In this document: positions 34,978-44,148 of the stretch, piece after piece
How positions within the stretch are numbered: position 1 is the first letter of the stretch
How the letters are laid out: every line of letters begins with the position of its first letter
Assembly: GCA_964606505.1 (NCBI GenBank)
Contig: CAZSGM010000008.1
Coordinates: 1-51,862, forward strand
Length of the DNA: 51,862 nt
Source of the DNA: CAKVOD01 sp964606505
GTDB lineage: Bacteria > Bacillota > Clostridia > Christensenellales > UBA1242
Direction: 5' to 3'
The notes under the pieces: model-generated
Databases searched by the model: none
Seen by the model: the letters and a program-made list of their open reading frames with translations, nothing else
Told to the model about the DNA's origin: nothing
Translations under genes and position numbers: made by a program

Positions 34978-37900
34978 TTAGTTGTCGTTAAGGTTGTATT
35001 TATTGTTTTCGTCAGCAGTCAAATTTTCGTACATTTGTGATTTTATGCTATCATTCTTTTGTACAGCAATTCTTCTGTATTGCTTAAGTCCCGTACCTGC
35101 AGGGATAAGTTTTCCAACGATAACGTTTTCTTCAAGACCAACAAGTGGGTCAATCTTTCCGCAAACTGCAGCGGCTGTAAGTGCGTTTGACGTACTTTCA
35201 AATGCTGCGGCAGCAAGGAACGAACTGTTTTCAAGCGATGCTTTTCTGATACCAAGCAAAATTCTTCTTGCGCTTGCTGGTTCGCCGTCTTGTTCAAGAA
35301 CGCGTTTGTTCTCTTCGTCAAGTGCGACGATGTCAACAGTTTGCCCTGGGAGGAAGTTTGTATCCCCTTGGTTTTCAATCATAACTTTTCTAAGCATTTG
35401 TCTAACAATAATTTCAACGTGCTTAGCGTTAATAGCAACACCTTGTTGTCTATAAATTTGCAATACTTCTTTAATAAGGTATTCTTGTACACCCTTAACC
35501 CCGCGTATTCTCAACACATCGTTAGGATACAACGAACCCTCTGTCAATGGAGCACCTGCTTCAACTGTTTCTCCATCAACAACTTTTAGACGCTTACCGT
35601 AAGGCAATAAGTAGGATTCCTGCTCTCCGTCTTTGCCTGTAATGGTAATTTCTTGACGTTTATCAACGTCTTTAATGGATACTTTACCTGCAATATCCGA
35701 AATCGTAGCGACACCCTTAGGTCTGCGCGCTTCGAAGATTTCCTCGACTCTTGGCAAACCGCTTGTAATGTCGGCTGCGACTGCGACACCACCACTGTGG
35801 AAGTTCTTCATGGTCAACTGTGTACCTGGTTCACCGATAGATTGTGCCGCGATAACGCCGACAGCCTCACCAATGTTAACAAGGTCAGTTCCCGCCATAT
35901 TTCTACCGTAACACTTAGCGCAAACGCCGTGTTTACTGCAGCAAGTAAGGCAAGTTCTAATTTCGACTTCCTTAACACCCGCTTCTTCAACAAGTTTTGC
36001 TTGCTCAGGCGTAACCATTGTATCCGCCTTAACCAAAACTTCCTTAGTTTTAGGGTGAACAATATCTTTAACCGTGTAGCGTCCTGCGATACGACTTTCA
36101 AGCGTTTCAACAACCGCGTCGTCGCCCCAAAGTTCTCTAACAACCACGCCTCTTGGTTTCTCTCCGTTAGAAGCGAAGCAGTCCATCTCGGAAACAACAA
36201 CGTCCTGTGCAACTACAACCAAACGACGAGTCAAGTAACCTGAGTCAGCTGTCTTAAGCGCCGTATCAACGACACCTTTTCTCGCACCACGAGCAGACAT
36301 AAAGTACTCAATTGTAGACATACCTTCACGGAAGTTTGACTTGATAGGGATATCAACTTTTTCACCCGAAGTGTTTGACATAATACCACGCATACCGCAC
36401 ATCTGGTTGATTTGTTCAGCTTTAGCACGCGCTTTCGAGTCTGCCAAAATCTTAAGGCTGTTAAACTCGTCAAGGTTGTTAAGCACTATCTTTTTAAGTC
36501 TTTCAGTTGTACTGTTCCAAAGTTCAATGTTCTTTTGTGCTTTTTCAGGGTGTGTTATGAACCCGCGTTGATAAAGTTTTTCGTTTTCCAATACAAGTTT
36601 AGAAGTTTCCTGCAAAAGTTCCTTCTTCTCTTTTGGAATAACCATATCAAATACACTGATTGAAATTGACGCAATTGTACTATATTTAAACCCGCAAGCC
36701 TTAATCTTGTCAAGTGTCTTAATTGTCTCAGTTTGTCCGACTTTTTGGAATGCAGCAGCAATTATGCTACCAAGCAATTTCTTTTCAACCGTTTGGTTAA
36801 CTTCATATTCAAGTGCGTTTTCGCGCTTTGTTCTATCAACAAGTCCCAAACATTGCGGAATACATCTGTTAAAGATAATTCTACCAACAGTTGTTTTAAC
36901 TTTACCGCGAATGGTTTCGCCCTCAAATTCAACACTACGCATTACGTAAATTGACGCTTGAAGTTCAATAACATTCAATGCGTAAGCCATTAATGCCTCG
37001 TCTTCCGAACCAAACATCATACCTTCGCCGAGTGCGCCCTTCTTCTCTACTGTGATGTAGTAAACACCGAGAACAATATCTTGTTCAGGCGACATAACTG
37101 GCGAACCGTCGGAAGGCTTAAGGACATTGTTAGCAGAAAGCATTAACAACCTAGCCTCTGTTCTAGCTTCAATTGAAAGCGGAACGTGGACAGCCATTTG
37201 GTCTCCGTCGAAGTCCGCGTTAAACCCAATACATACCAATGGGTGCAACTTCATTGCTCTACCGTCAACAAGCACTGGCTCAAAGGCTTGGATACCAAGT
37301 CTATGGAGCGTTGGCGCACGGTTAAGCAATACAGGGTGGTCCTTAATAACATCTTCAAGGACGTCCCAAACAATCGGCTTTTCTCTTTCAATCAAACGTC
37401 TTGCACTCTTAAGGTTTTGCGCCTCATTGAGTTCAACAAGTTTTTTCATAATGAATGGCTTGAAAAGTTCAAGTGCCATTTCTCTAGGTAGACCCATTTG
37501 ATAAAGTTTAAGTTCTGGCCCAACCACGATAACCGAACGACCTGAGTAGTCGACACGTTTACCGAGCAAGTTTTGACGGAACCTACCGTACTTACCTTTA
37601 AGCATGCTAGCCAAAGACTTAAGTTCTCTTTGCTTAGCGCCGCCTGTAACTGGTTTACCGCGCTTACCGTTATCAATCAAACTATCAACTGCTTCTTGAA
37701 GCATACGTTTTTCGTTTCTTATGATAACTTCAGGCGCGCCGAGTTCCATCAATTTTTTCAATCGGTTGTTTCTGTTAATTACGCGCCTATACAAATCGTT
37801 CAAGTCGCTAGTTGCGTAACGCCCGCCGTCAAGCACAACCATAGGTCTAAGTTCAGGTGGCAAAACTGGCAAGCAGTCAAGAATCATCCAACTTGGCTTG

Positions 37901-38565
37901 CTTCCCGTTTTCAAGAAACTTTGAACAATGTCGAGTTTTTTAACCGCTTTAATGCGCTTTTGCCCTTTAGCAGTCTTAAGCATTTCGGTCAACTCTTCAA
38001 GTTCCTTTTTAAGGTCCAATCTGTCAAGCAATTCCTTGATTGCTTCCGCCCCCATTCCGACCCTAAATGAACCCGAGCCAAGTTTCTCAACCATATCTCG
38101 GTATTCACGGTCAGACAAAATTTGCTTAAACTGCAAATCTGTATCTTTAGGGTCAAGGACAATGTAATTTACATAGTAAAGCACTTGTTCAAGTGTTTTT
38201 GGTGTCAAGTCAAGCAACGCACCTATTCTGCTAGGAACGCTCTTAAAAAACCAAATGTGCGAAACCGGCGTAGCAAGTTCGATGTGTCCCATTCTTTCGC
38301 GACGAACTCTTGAACGCGTAACTTCAACGCCACATTTATCACAAATGACGCCTTTATATCTAATTCTCTTATACTTTCCACAGTAGCATTCCCAGTCTTT
38401 TCTAGGTCCAAAAATTCTCTCGCAGAAAAGCCCGCCCATAACAGGCTTTTGTGTGCGATAGTTGATAGTTTCAGGATTTGTTACCTCACCGTGCGACCAT
38501 TCCCTAATCCTTTCAGGCGACGCTATGCCTATCTGTATAGAATCAAAATTGTTTAATTCAAACAT
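34978..38565 (-). CDS. rpoC: RNA polymerase beta' subunit
   Basis: A 1195-residue beta' subunit. The N-terminal zinc site CYCGKYKRIRYKGVICDKCG, the catalytic NADFDGDQMAVH (three Asp that bind the magnesium ions), the bridge-helix/trigger-loop region (ARGARKGVVDTALKTADSGY) and the second zinc site (CLTCCSKHGVCAKCYG) are all present. The length is that of Gram-positive enzymes. It starts 13 bases after the rpoB stop, with AGGAGA, so the two are one operon. Confidence 0.98.
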   Translation of the reverse strand: MFELNNFDSIQIGIASPERIREWSHGEVTNPETINYRTQKPVMGGLFCERIFGPRKDWECYCGKYKRIRYKGVICDKCGVEVTRSRVRRERMGHIELATPVSHIWFFKSVPSRIGALLDLTPKTLEQVLYYVNYIVLDPKDTDLQFKQILSDREYRDMVEKLGSGSFRVGMGAEAIKELLDRLDLKKELEELTEMLKTAKGQKRIKAVKKLDIVQSFLKTGSKPSWMILDCLPVLPPELRPMVVLDGGRYATSDLNDLYRRVINRNNRLKKLMELGAPEVIIRNEKRMLQEAVDSLIDNGKRGKPVTGGAKQRELKSLASMLKGKYGRFRQNLLGKRVDYSGRSVIVVGPELKLYQMGLPREMALELFKPFIMKKLVELNEAQNLKSARRLIEREKPIVWDVLEDVIKDHPVLLNRAPTLHRLGIQAFEPVLVDGRAMKLHPLVCIGFNADFDGDQMAVHVPLSIEARTEARLLMLSANNVLKPSDGSPVMSPEQDIVLGVYYITVEKKGALGEGMMFGSEDEALMAYALNVIELQASIYVMRSVEFEGETIRGKVKTTVGRIIFNRCIPQCLGLVDRTKRENALEYEVNQTVEKKLLGSIIAAAFQKVGQTETIKTLDKIKACGFKYSTIASISISVFDMVIPKEKKELLQETSKLVLENEKLYQRGFITHPEKAQKNIELWNSTTERLKKIVLNNLDEFNSLKILADSKARAKAEQINQMCGMRGIMSNTSGEKVDIPIKSNFREGMSTIEYFMSARGARKGVVDTALKTADSGYLTRRLVVVAQDVVVSEMDCFASNGEKPRGVVVRELWGDDAVVETLESRIAGRYTVKDIVHPKTKEVLVKADTMVTPEQAKLVEEAGVKEVEIRTCLTCCSKHGVCAKCYGRNMAGTDLVNIGEAVGVIAAQSIGEPGTQLTMKNFHSGGVAVAADITSGLPRVEEIFEARRPKGVATISDIAGKVSIKDVDKRQEITITGKDGEQESYLLPYGKRLKVVDGETVEAGAPLTEGSLYPNDVLRIRGVKGVQEYLIKEVLQIYRQQGVAINAKHVEIIVRQMLRKVMIENQGDTNFLPGQTVDIVALDEENKRVLEQDGEPASARRILLGIRKASLENSSFLAAAAFESTSNALTAAAVCGKIDPLVGLEENVIVGKLIPAGTGLKQYRRIAVQKNDSIKSQMYENLTADENNKYNLNDN

Positions 38566-38578
38566 TATCTACTTTCTC

Positions 38579-41500
38579 CTAATCATTATCGTCATATTCA
38601 TCGAACAATTCGTCCGTTTCAAAGTCATCTTCCATCATCGGACTAACTGCCTCAATTTCGCCGTTGTCTTCAGTTTCGGTAATTTCTTCAATTTCTTCTG
38701 CGATTTCTATGTCTTTAAGTTCCTTATCACGCTCTTTAATCGTCTTTTGGATGTCAACATCGTCGTCGTTCAACTCGTTCAAGTTGATTTCCTTGTGTTC
38801 CTCATTCAAAATCTTCATATCAAGTCCAAGGCTTTGGAACTCTTTCATAAGTACTTTAAATGCCTCAGGCACACCCGGTTCAGCAATAGGCTCGCCCTTA
38901 ACAATTGCTTCATAAGTTTTGTTTCTTCCGTTAATGTCATCCGACTTAACTGTAAGCAACTCTTGCAATATGTTTGCCGCACCATACGCCTCAATAGCCC
39001 AAACTTCCATTTCACCGAACTTTTGTCCACCGAACATCGCCTTACCACCAAGTGGTTGTTGCGTAACAAGCGCGTAAGGGCCAATACTTCTTGCGTGCAT
39101 TTTACTGTCGACCATGTGGTCAAGTTTAAGCATATACATATAACCAACGGTTACCTTGTTATCAAATGGCTGACCTGTACGTCCGTCGTACAATGTCATT
39201 TTACCATCTTCAGGCAAATCGTTTTCTACGAGCATTTTTTCAATGTCGTTTTCGTTAAATCCGTCGAAAACTGGCGTCGCAACGTGCACACCGAGCGTTT
39301 TCGCGATAAGCCCCAAGTGAACCTCAAGCAATTGACCCAAGTTCATACGAGATGGGACACCCAATGTGTTCAAAACAACATCGACAGGTTGCCCGTTAGC
39401 CATAAATGGCATATCTTCAACTGGCAATACTCTTGAAACAACACCCTTGTTTCCGTGGCGACCTGACATCTTATCGCCGACTGAAATCTTACGTTTTTGT
39501 GCGATTGTAACTCTAACAAGTTCGTTTACGCCCGGTTCCAACTCATCCTTGTTCTTTCTCGACAAGATTTGAACGTCAACAACCGTCCCGCCGTGTCCGT
39601 GGTCAACTCTCAAGCTCGTATCCTTAACTTCGCGAGCTTTCTCACCAAAGATTGCGCGCAAAAGTCTTTCTTCAGGAATAAGTTCCGCTTCGCCCTTTGG
39701 CGTAATCTTACCAACTAGGATATCCCCCGGTCTAACTTCCGCACCAATTCTAACGATACCGTGTTCATCCAAATCTTTCAAGGATTCCTCAGAAATATTA
39801 GGAATATCTCTAGTAATTTCCTCGTCGCCGAGTTTTGTTGCCCTTGACTTTGTTTCAAGCGTTGTAAGGTAGATAGATGTAAGCACATCTTCCTTAACCA
39901 AACGCTCGGAAATCAAGATTGAGTCCTCGTAGTTGTAACCCTCCCAGTTCATAAACGCGATGAGCAAGTTTTTACCAAGTGAAAGTTCCCCGCCATTTGT
40001 TGAGTAACCATCGGCAAGTATGTCGCCTTTTTTGACTGCTTCGCCTTTTTCAACGCAAGGCTTTTGGTTCATACAAGTGTCTTTGTTTGTCTTAACAAAC
40101 TTAATGAGTTTGTGCTCGTGCTCGTTTCCATCCGCGTCTTTAACAACAACTTTTTCGCCAGAAACGTAACTTACAACACCATCGCAGCAGCTAAGTACCA
40201 TCGCACCACTGTCGCGCGCAATCTTTGCTTCCATACCCGTACCAACAAAAGGTGCTTCGGTTTTCAAAAGCGGAACTGCCTGACGTTGCATGTTTGAACC
40301 CATCAACGCACGTTTTGCTTCCGTGTTTTCAAGGAACGGAATAGTCGTTGTAGCCGCAGACAACAATTGACGTGGAGAAACCTCAACGTAGTCAACTCTA
40401 TCTCTGTCAACTTCAATAATTCTGTCCTTAAAGCGGCAAACCAAACGTTCATTTTTCAATCTTCCTTGTTCGTCAAGTGGCTCTGTCGCTTGCGCAATAA
40501 TGTACTTTTCTTCTTCATCCGCCATTAGGTAATCAACGTGGTCAGTTACAACCCCTGTTTGTTTATCTATTTTTCTGTAAGGCGAAAGAATAAAGCCATA
40601 TTCATTAATCTTTGCGTAAAGTGAAAGTGAGTTAATCAAACCAACTGATTGACCTTCAGGTGTTTCAATAGGACAAATTCTTCCGTAGTGCGTGTAGTGA
40701 ATATCACGAACTTCAGCACTTGCGCGTTCCTTTTTAATACCACCTGTACCAACCGCAGACAAACGTCTCTTTTGCGTAAGTTCCGCGATAGGGTTTACTT
40801 GGTCCATAATTTGTGAAAGTTGGCTGGTTGCAACAAAGTTACGCAATTCCTTATTAATAGGTCTAGCGTTAATAATTGTTGTAGGGTCGGCTTGAGTAAG
40901 GTCTTGCCCCTGCATACTTTCTTTTGCAAGGTTAACAAGTTTAACCATACCTTGTCTAAGCGCGCCTGACATAAGTTCGCCGACTGGGCAAACGCGTCTG
41001 TTTGCTAAGTGGTCAATGTAGTCGGTAACGCCGATACCCTTATTTAAGTCAAGCATAAAACTAATTGACGCAATCAAATCGTCGATTGTAAGCGTCTTTG
41101 TACAAAGTTTATCAACGTTTTCGCTGATTGCTTGCAATTTTTCGTCTTTAGTCTTAAGTCCCGACAAAACTTGTTTCAATGTTGGATAGTGAACAAGTTC
41201 GTAAATACCAAGTTCTTTAGGGTTGCAATTGATAACTTTGTCAAGGTGAACCATTCTGTTACCAATCATTTTGTGTCCCTTGCCGTTTACTTCAACCCAA
41301 ACTTCGTTGATACCCGAATCTTGAATTTCCCAAGCAAGGTCGCGGTCAATCTCAGTCCCTTTCTTGATAACCCTATCTTCAAGTTTAACATCTTCATACA
41401 AAACTTGCTTAATAATTCTATTAGCGAGACTCAATTTGTTGTTGAACTTGTATCTACCAACACGTGCAAGGTCATAGCGTTGCTCATTATAGAATACAGA

Positions 41501-42361
41501 GTTGAGATAACTCTTAATCGCGTCGGCGCTAGGAAGTTCGGTTGGTCTCAATCTCTTAGAAAGTTCAATCAAACAATCCTCAGGGCTCTTGAGCGACTCT
41601 TTTTGCAATGTGTTAACGATAAGTTCGTCGTTTCCAAAAAGTTCCGCAATGTAGTCGTTAAACACATCAGTGTTAGACTCGTCCTCTTTCTTAACGCCCA
41701 TTTTCTTCATATACGCCTTAGCTTCATCGTAAGACCAAAGCATACCTTTCAAAAATACGCCAAGCGAAACTTTGCTAGCACGGTTAATGATTGCCTTAAT
41801 AACGCCAAGCGGTGTCGTCTCAAACTCAATCCACTCGCCGCGGCTAGGAATCATTTGTCCAGCAAAAAGACGGATACCTGTTTTATCCATTTCGGACTTG
41901 TAATAAACGCTAGGACTACGAACGATTTGGCTAACTATTACACGTTCAACCCCGTTGATAACAAAAGTCCCTTCCTCTGTCATCATCGGCATATCGCCAA
42001 CGTAAACCTCTTTCTCAACGACTGAACCCGTCTCACGGTTAATCAATCTACAAGTCGCGATAATAGGGCAAGAGTATGTAAGCCCCCTGCGCATACATTC
42101 GTACTTATCGTATTTTGTCTCAGGGTCAAGTTTAATGCTAAGAAAACTAAGTTCCGCCTTACCTGAGAAGTCAACGATAGGTGTAAACTCCTTCACAATG
42201 TTCCACATTCCCTCGTTGAGGAATTTGTTGAAAGAATCCTTTTGAATAGAAATAAGGTACGGCAATTCTATAGGGATATCAGCGCGCAAAATCTGCAAAC
42301 GCTCCCTTTTGCCATACTTTCTTTTGACTGCTTGTCTGCCATTCTCTGCATTTTGAATCAT
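38579..42361 (-). CDS. rpoB: RNA polymerase beta subunit
   Basis: A 1260-residue beta subunit. Conserved motifs include GVERVIVSQIVRSP, the rifampicin cluster, ICPIETPEG, NWEGYNYEDSILISERLV, DKMSGRHGNKGVVSRVLP and GGKAMFGGQKFGEMEVWA. The rifampicin region reads SQLSQIMDQVNPIAELTQKR instead of the usual ...FMDQ...THKR; in E. coli numbering this means F514I, H526Q and L533V, and N568S further on. The C-terminus has a long acidic tail. The ATG at 42361 has GGGAG seven bases upstream; a further in-frame TTG has none. rplJ and rplL, which usually precede rpoB, are missing; a 662-base gene-free region with its own promoter is upstream. Confidence 0.98.
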   Translation of the reverse strand: MIQNAENGRQAVKRKYGKRERLQILRADIPIELPYLISIQKDSFNKFLNEGMWNIVKEFTPIVDFSGKAELSFLSIKLDPETKYDKYECMRRGLTYSCPIIATCRLINRETGSVVEKEVYVGDMPMMTEEGTFVINGVERVIVSQIVRSPSVYYKSEMDKTGIRLFAGQMIPSRGEWIEFETTPLGVIKAIINRASKVSLGVFLKGMLWSYDEAKAYMKKMGVKKEDESNTDVFNDYIAELFGNDELIVNTLQKESLKSPEDCLIELSKRLRPTELPSADAIKSYLNSVFYNEQRYDLARVGRYKFNNKLSLANRIIKQVLYEDVKLEDRVIKKGTEIDRDLAWEIQDSGINEVWVEVNGKGHKMIGNRMVHLDKVINCNPKELGIYELVHYPTLKQVLSGLKTKDEKLQAISENVDKLCTKTLTIDDLIASISFMLDLNKGIGVTDYIDHLANRRVCPVGELMSGALRQGMVKLVNLAKESMQGQDLTQADPTTIINARPINKELRNFVATSQLSQIMDQVNPIAELTQKRRLSAVGTGGIKKERASAEVRDIHYTHYGRICPIETPEGQSVGLINSLSLYAKINEYGFILSPYRKIDKQTGVVTDHVDYLMADEEEKYIIAQATEPLDEQGRLKNERLVCRFKDRIIEVDRDRVDYVEVSPRQLLSAATTTIPFLENTEAKRALMGSNMQRQAVPLLKTEAPFVGTGMEAKIARDSGAMVLSCCDGVVSYVSGEKVVVKDADGNEHEHKLIKFVKTNKDTCMNQKPCVEKGEAVKKGDILADGYSTNGGELSLGKNLLIAFMNWEGYNYEDSILISERLVKEDVLTSIYLTTLETKSRATKLGDEEITRDIPNISEESLKDLDEHGIVRIGAEVRPGDILVGKITPKGEAELIPEERLLRAIFGEKAREVKDTSLRVDHGHGGTVVDVQILSRKNKDELEPGVNELVRVTIAQKRKISVGDKMSGRHGNKGVVSRVLPVEDMPFMANGQPVDVVLNTLGVPSRMNLGQLLEVHLGLIAKTLGVHVATPVFDGFNENDIEKMLVENDLPEDGKMTLYDGRTGQPFDNKVTVGYMYMLKLDHMVDSKMHARSIGPYALVTQQPLGGKAMFGGQKFGEMEVWAIEAYGAANILQELLTVKSDDINGRNKTYEAIVKGEPIAEPGVPEAFKVLMKEFQSLGLDMKILNEEHKEINLNELNDDDVDIQKTIKERDKELKDIEIAEEIEEITETEDNGEIEAVSPMMEDDFETDELFDEYDDND

Positions 42362-42511
42362 TTGCCACTCCCATTTAAACTTTACTCTACCCGTCAAATT
42401 GTCGCATTTGTAAGTTTAGTCAAGGAAAACGGCGACACAATGCCGTCATCTAAAGTGAGAAAAAATGCAAAAACTCAAGCAGATAAAATAAATTTAGATA
42501 AAATACATAGT

Positions 42512-42540
42512 ATATTACCATAAAGAAATTTTAAAGTCAA
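42512..42540 (-). promoter_or_regulatory. Promoter of rpoB-rpoC
   Basis: TTGACT (complement of 42535-42540) and TAATAT (complement of 42512-42517) have a 17-base spacer. The leader is about 145 bases and holds a small stem ACGGC/GCCGT (42429-42446) followed on the minus strand by TTTTCC. Confidence 0.6.
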
Positions 42541-42586
42541 GTGTTTTGCCGAAAAAACTTCCTCTCGACTCAAACTTTTCCCTTAT

Positions 42587-42958
42587 TTATCCACATTTTG
42601 CCCAAAACACCCCACTTGGCAGGCAAAACCGCCCTTCGCGCCACACAAAAATGCCCTACGCAACAATTAAACGCGCGCTCTACAACACGCGAACACGCAC
42701 ACACCCCAAACTGTCCGCACGACACAAAACTCCTCTCACGCAACGCGCCACCGACTCTACTCGTTGATTAACTACCCCTACCCAACGAAACTACCCACTC
42801 ACATTAAGCGAACGCGACATGCGCAGCAAACTACTCCAACTTCCCCTACAAAAAAAGGAGGCGCCACCAATGACGCCGCTTTTTTTATCCACAATATTTA
42901 CACTTATCAACATTGACTTTTCTAATCAATGCCACTATTCCTTATATAGTTATCCACA
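42587..42958 (+). promoter_or_regulatory. Cluster of three perfect DnaA boxes
   Basis: TTATCCACA occurs at 42587-42595, 42885-42893 and 42950-42958, all in the same direction. One near match, TTATCAACA, lies at 42904-42912, and another perfect box at 44904-44912 inside prfB. I found none elsewhere in the window. An A+T-rich stretch (about 42470-42540) flanks the left box. The arrangement resembles an origin or a DnaA-box cluster that controls initiation. dnaA itself is not here. The 42362-43023 gap has no gene; its plus strand is strikingly C-rich and G-poor. Confidence 0.75.
42850..42888 (-). terminator. Terminator of the lipoprotein-prfB-tsaD operon
   Basis: AAAAAAAGG-GGCG and CGCC-GCTTTTTTT (about 42850-42886) form a stem with small internal loops; on the minus strand it ends TCCTTTTTT. 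The second DnaA box begins on its 3' side. Confidence 0.6.
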
Positions 42959-43023
42959 TTTCAAGTCGCGCTCACAGCCCCAAGTATTTACACTTTGCGC
43001 TAAAAAAGTTTGCTCGCCGCGCA

Positions 43024-44109
43024 CTACTCCTGCAAAAAGGACTTTGCGCTGTCAAGCGGAATAGTTGACTGCGCGTTTATTGAAATATCGCTAGCAAAGT
43101 CAGCATACTTTAGTTTGAAGTACCCCGCGCTCGCAATCATTGCCGCGTTGTCGCCGCAAAGCGCCATAGACGGAAAATAAACTTCAATGTTTTCTTCCTT
43201 TGCGCGCTTGGCTATGTTTTCTCTAAGATAAGAGTTCGCCGCAACCCCGCCCGCAAGCGCAATTTTGGTTTCCCCGCACGACTTGCACGCCTTAATTGTT
43301 TTCTCAATCAATTCATCAAACGCCTGCGACTCAAAACTCTTGCAAACGTCGTTAATGTTGTACTCCTCGCCCTTTTGCTTGCAATGGTTGACATAATTAA
43401 TAACCGCAGTTTTCAAGCCGCTGTACGAGCAGTCGTAGTAGTTCTCAAAATTATGCGTTTTGCAAAATATAATGTTGTTTTCACCCTCTTTTGCAAGTTT
43501 ATCAACCGCTGGCCCCCCAGGGTAACTCAACCCCAAGACTCGCGCCACCTTGTCAAAACTCTCCCCGACCGCGTCATCAAGCGTCGCCCCAAAAAGTTTG
43601 TGCTCAACATAGTTTTTCTGCAAAACAATCGCAGTGTGCCCGCCGCTCACAACCAAGCACACAAACGGCGGCTTCAACTCCGAAAAATCAATAAAATTCG
43701 CACAAATATGCCCCGCGATGTGGTTGACAGGAATTAGCGGAACACCCAATCCGTACGCAAGCCCTTTCGCGTAGTTCAATCCAACCAGCAGCGCGCCAAT
43801 CAACCCAGGCCCATACGTTACCGCAACTGCATCAATCTCGTCCTCGCGTATATTTGCCTCTTTAAGTGCCTGCTTGTACACAAAACTAATGTTTGTTATG
43901 TGGTTTCTGCTTGCTATCTCGGGCACGACCCCGCCATACTCCGCGTGAATAGGTATCTGCGTCGAAACAACATTCGACAGCACCTTAACCCCATTCACCA
44001 CGACCGCAACGCTCGTTTCGTCGCACGATGACTCAATCCCAAGTATAACCACGCGCTCTTTGTTTTTGAGTTTTGCAATCAAAGCATCCATTTTCTCGTC
44101 GTAATCCAT
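43024..44109 (-). CDS. tsaD: tRNA threonylcarbamoyladenosine transferase TsaD
   Basis: A 361-residue ASKHA-fold protein. ILGIESSCDETSVAVV opens the conserved part; the metal-binding HIAGH lies near residue 131; LVVSGGHTAIV and LGLSYPGGPAVDKLA and ALAGGVAANSYLR follow. TsaD, with TsaB and TsaE, attaches threonylcarbamoyl to A37 of tRNAs that read ANN codons. The protein is about 20 residues longer at the N-terminus than usual (MDYDEKMDALIAKLKNKE); AAGGA before the first ATG supports this start. It follows prfB by 39 bases; tsaB and tsaE are not in the window. Confidence 0.95.
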   Translation of the reverse strand: MDYDEKMDALIAKLKNKERVVILGIESSCDETSVAVVVNGVKVLSNVVSTQIPIHAEYGGVVPEIASRNHITNISFVYKQALKEANIREDEIDAVAVTYGPGLIGALLVGLNYAKGLAYGLGVPLIPVNHIAGHICANFIDFSELKPPFVCLVVSGGHTAIVLQKNYVEHKLFGATLDDAVGESFDKVARVLGLSYPGGPAVDKLAKEGENNIIFCKTHNFENYYDCSYSGLKTAVINYVNHCKQKGEEYNINDVCKSFESQAFDELIEKTIKACKSCGETKIALAGGVAANSYLRENIAKRAKEENIEVYFPSMALCGDNAAMIASAGYFKLKYADFASDISINAQSTIPLDSAKSFLQE

Positions 44110-44148
44110 AGTTTTTCCTTATTTTTAAATGTTTTCCCTAATTTTGTT

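Noticed and set aside
42541..42840. Hidden gene in the C-rich spacer before rpoB
   Set aside because: Several short frames exist on the plus strand, but none has a ribosome site, a domain or normal amino-acid composition.
42587..42958. Calling the DnaA-box region the chromosomal origin
   Set aside because: dnaA and dnaN are not adjacent, and genes and intergenic DNA on both sides look C-rich on the plus strand, with no obvious skew flip. I list it only as a DnaA-box cluster.
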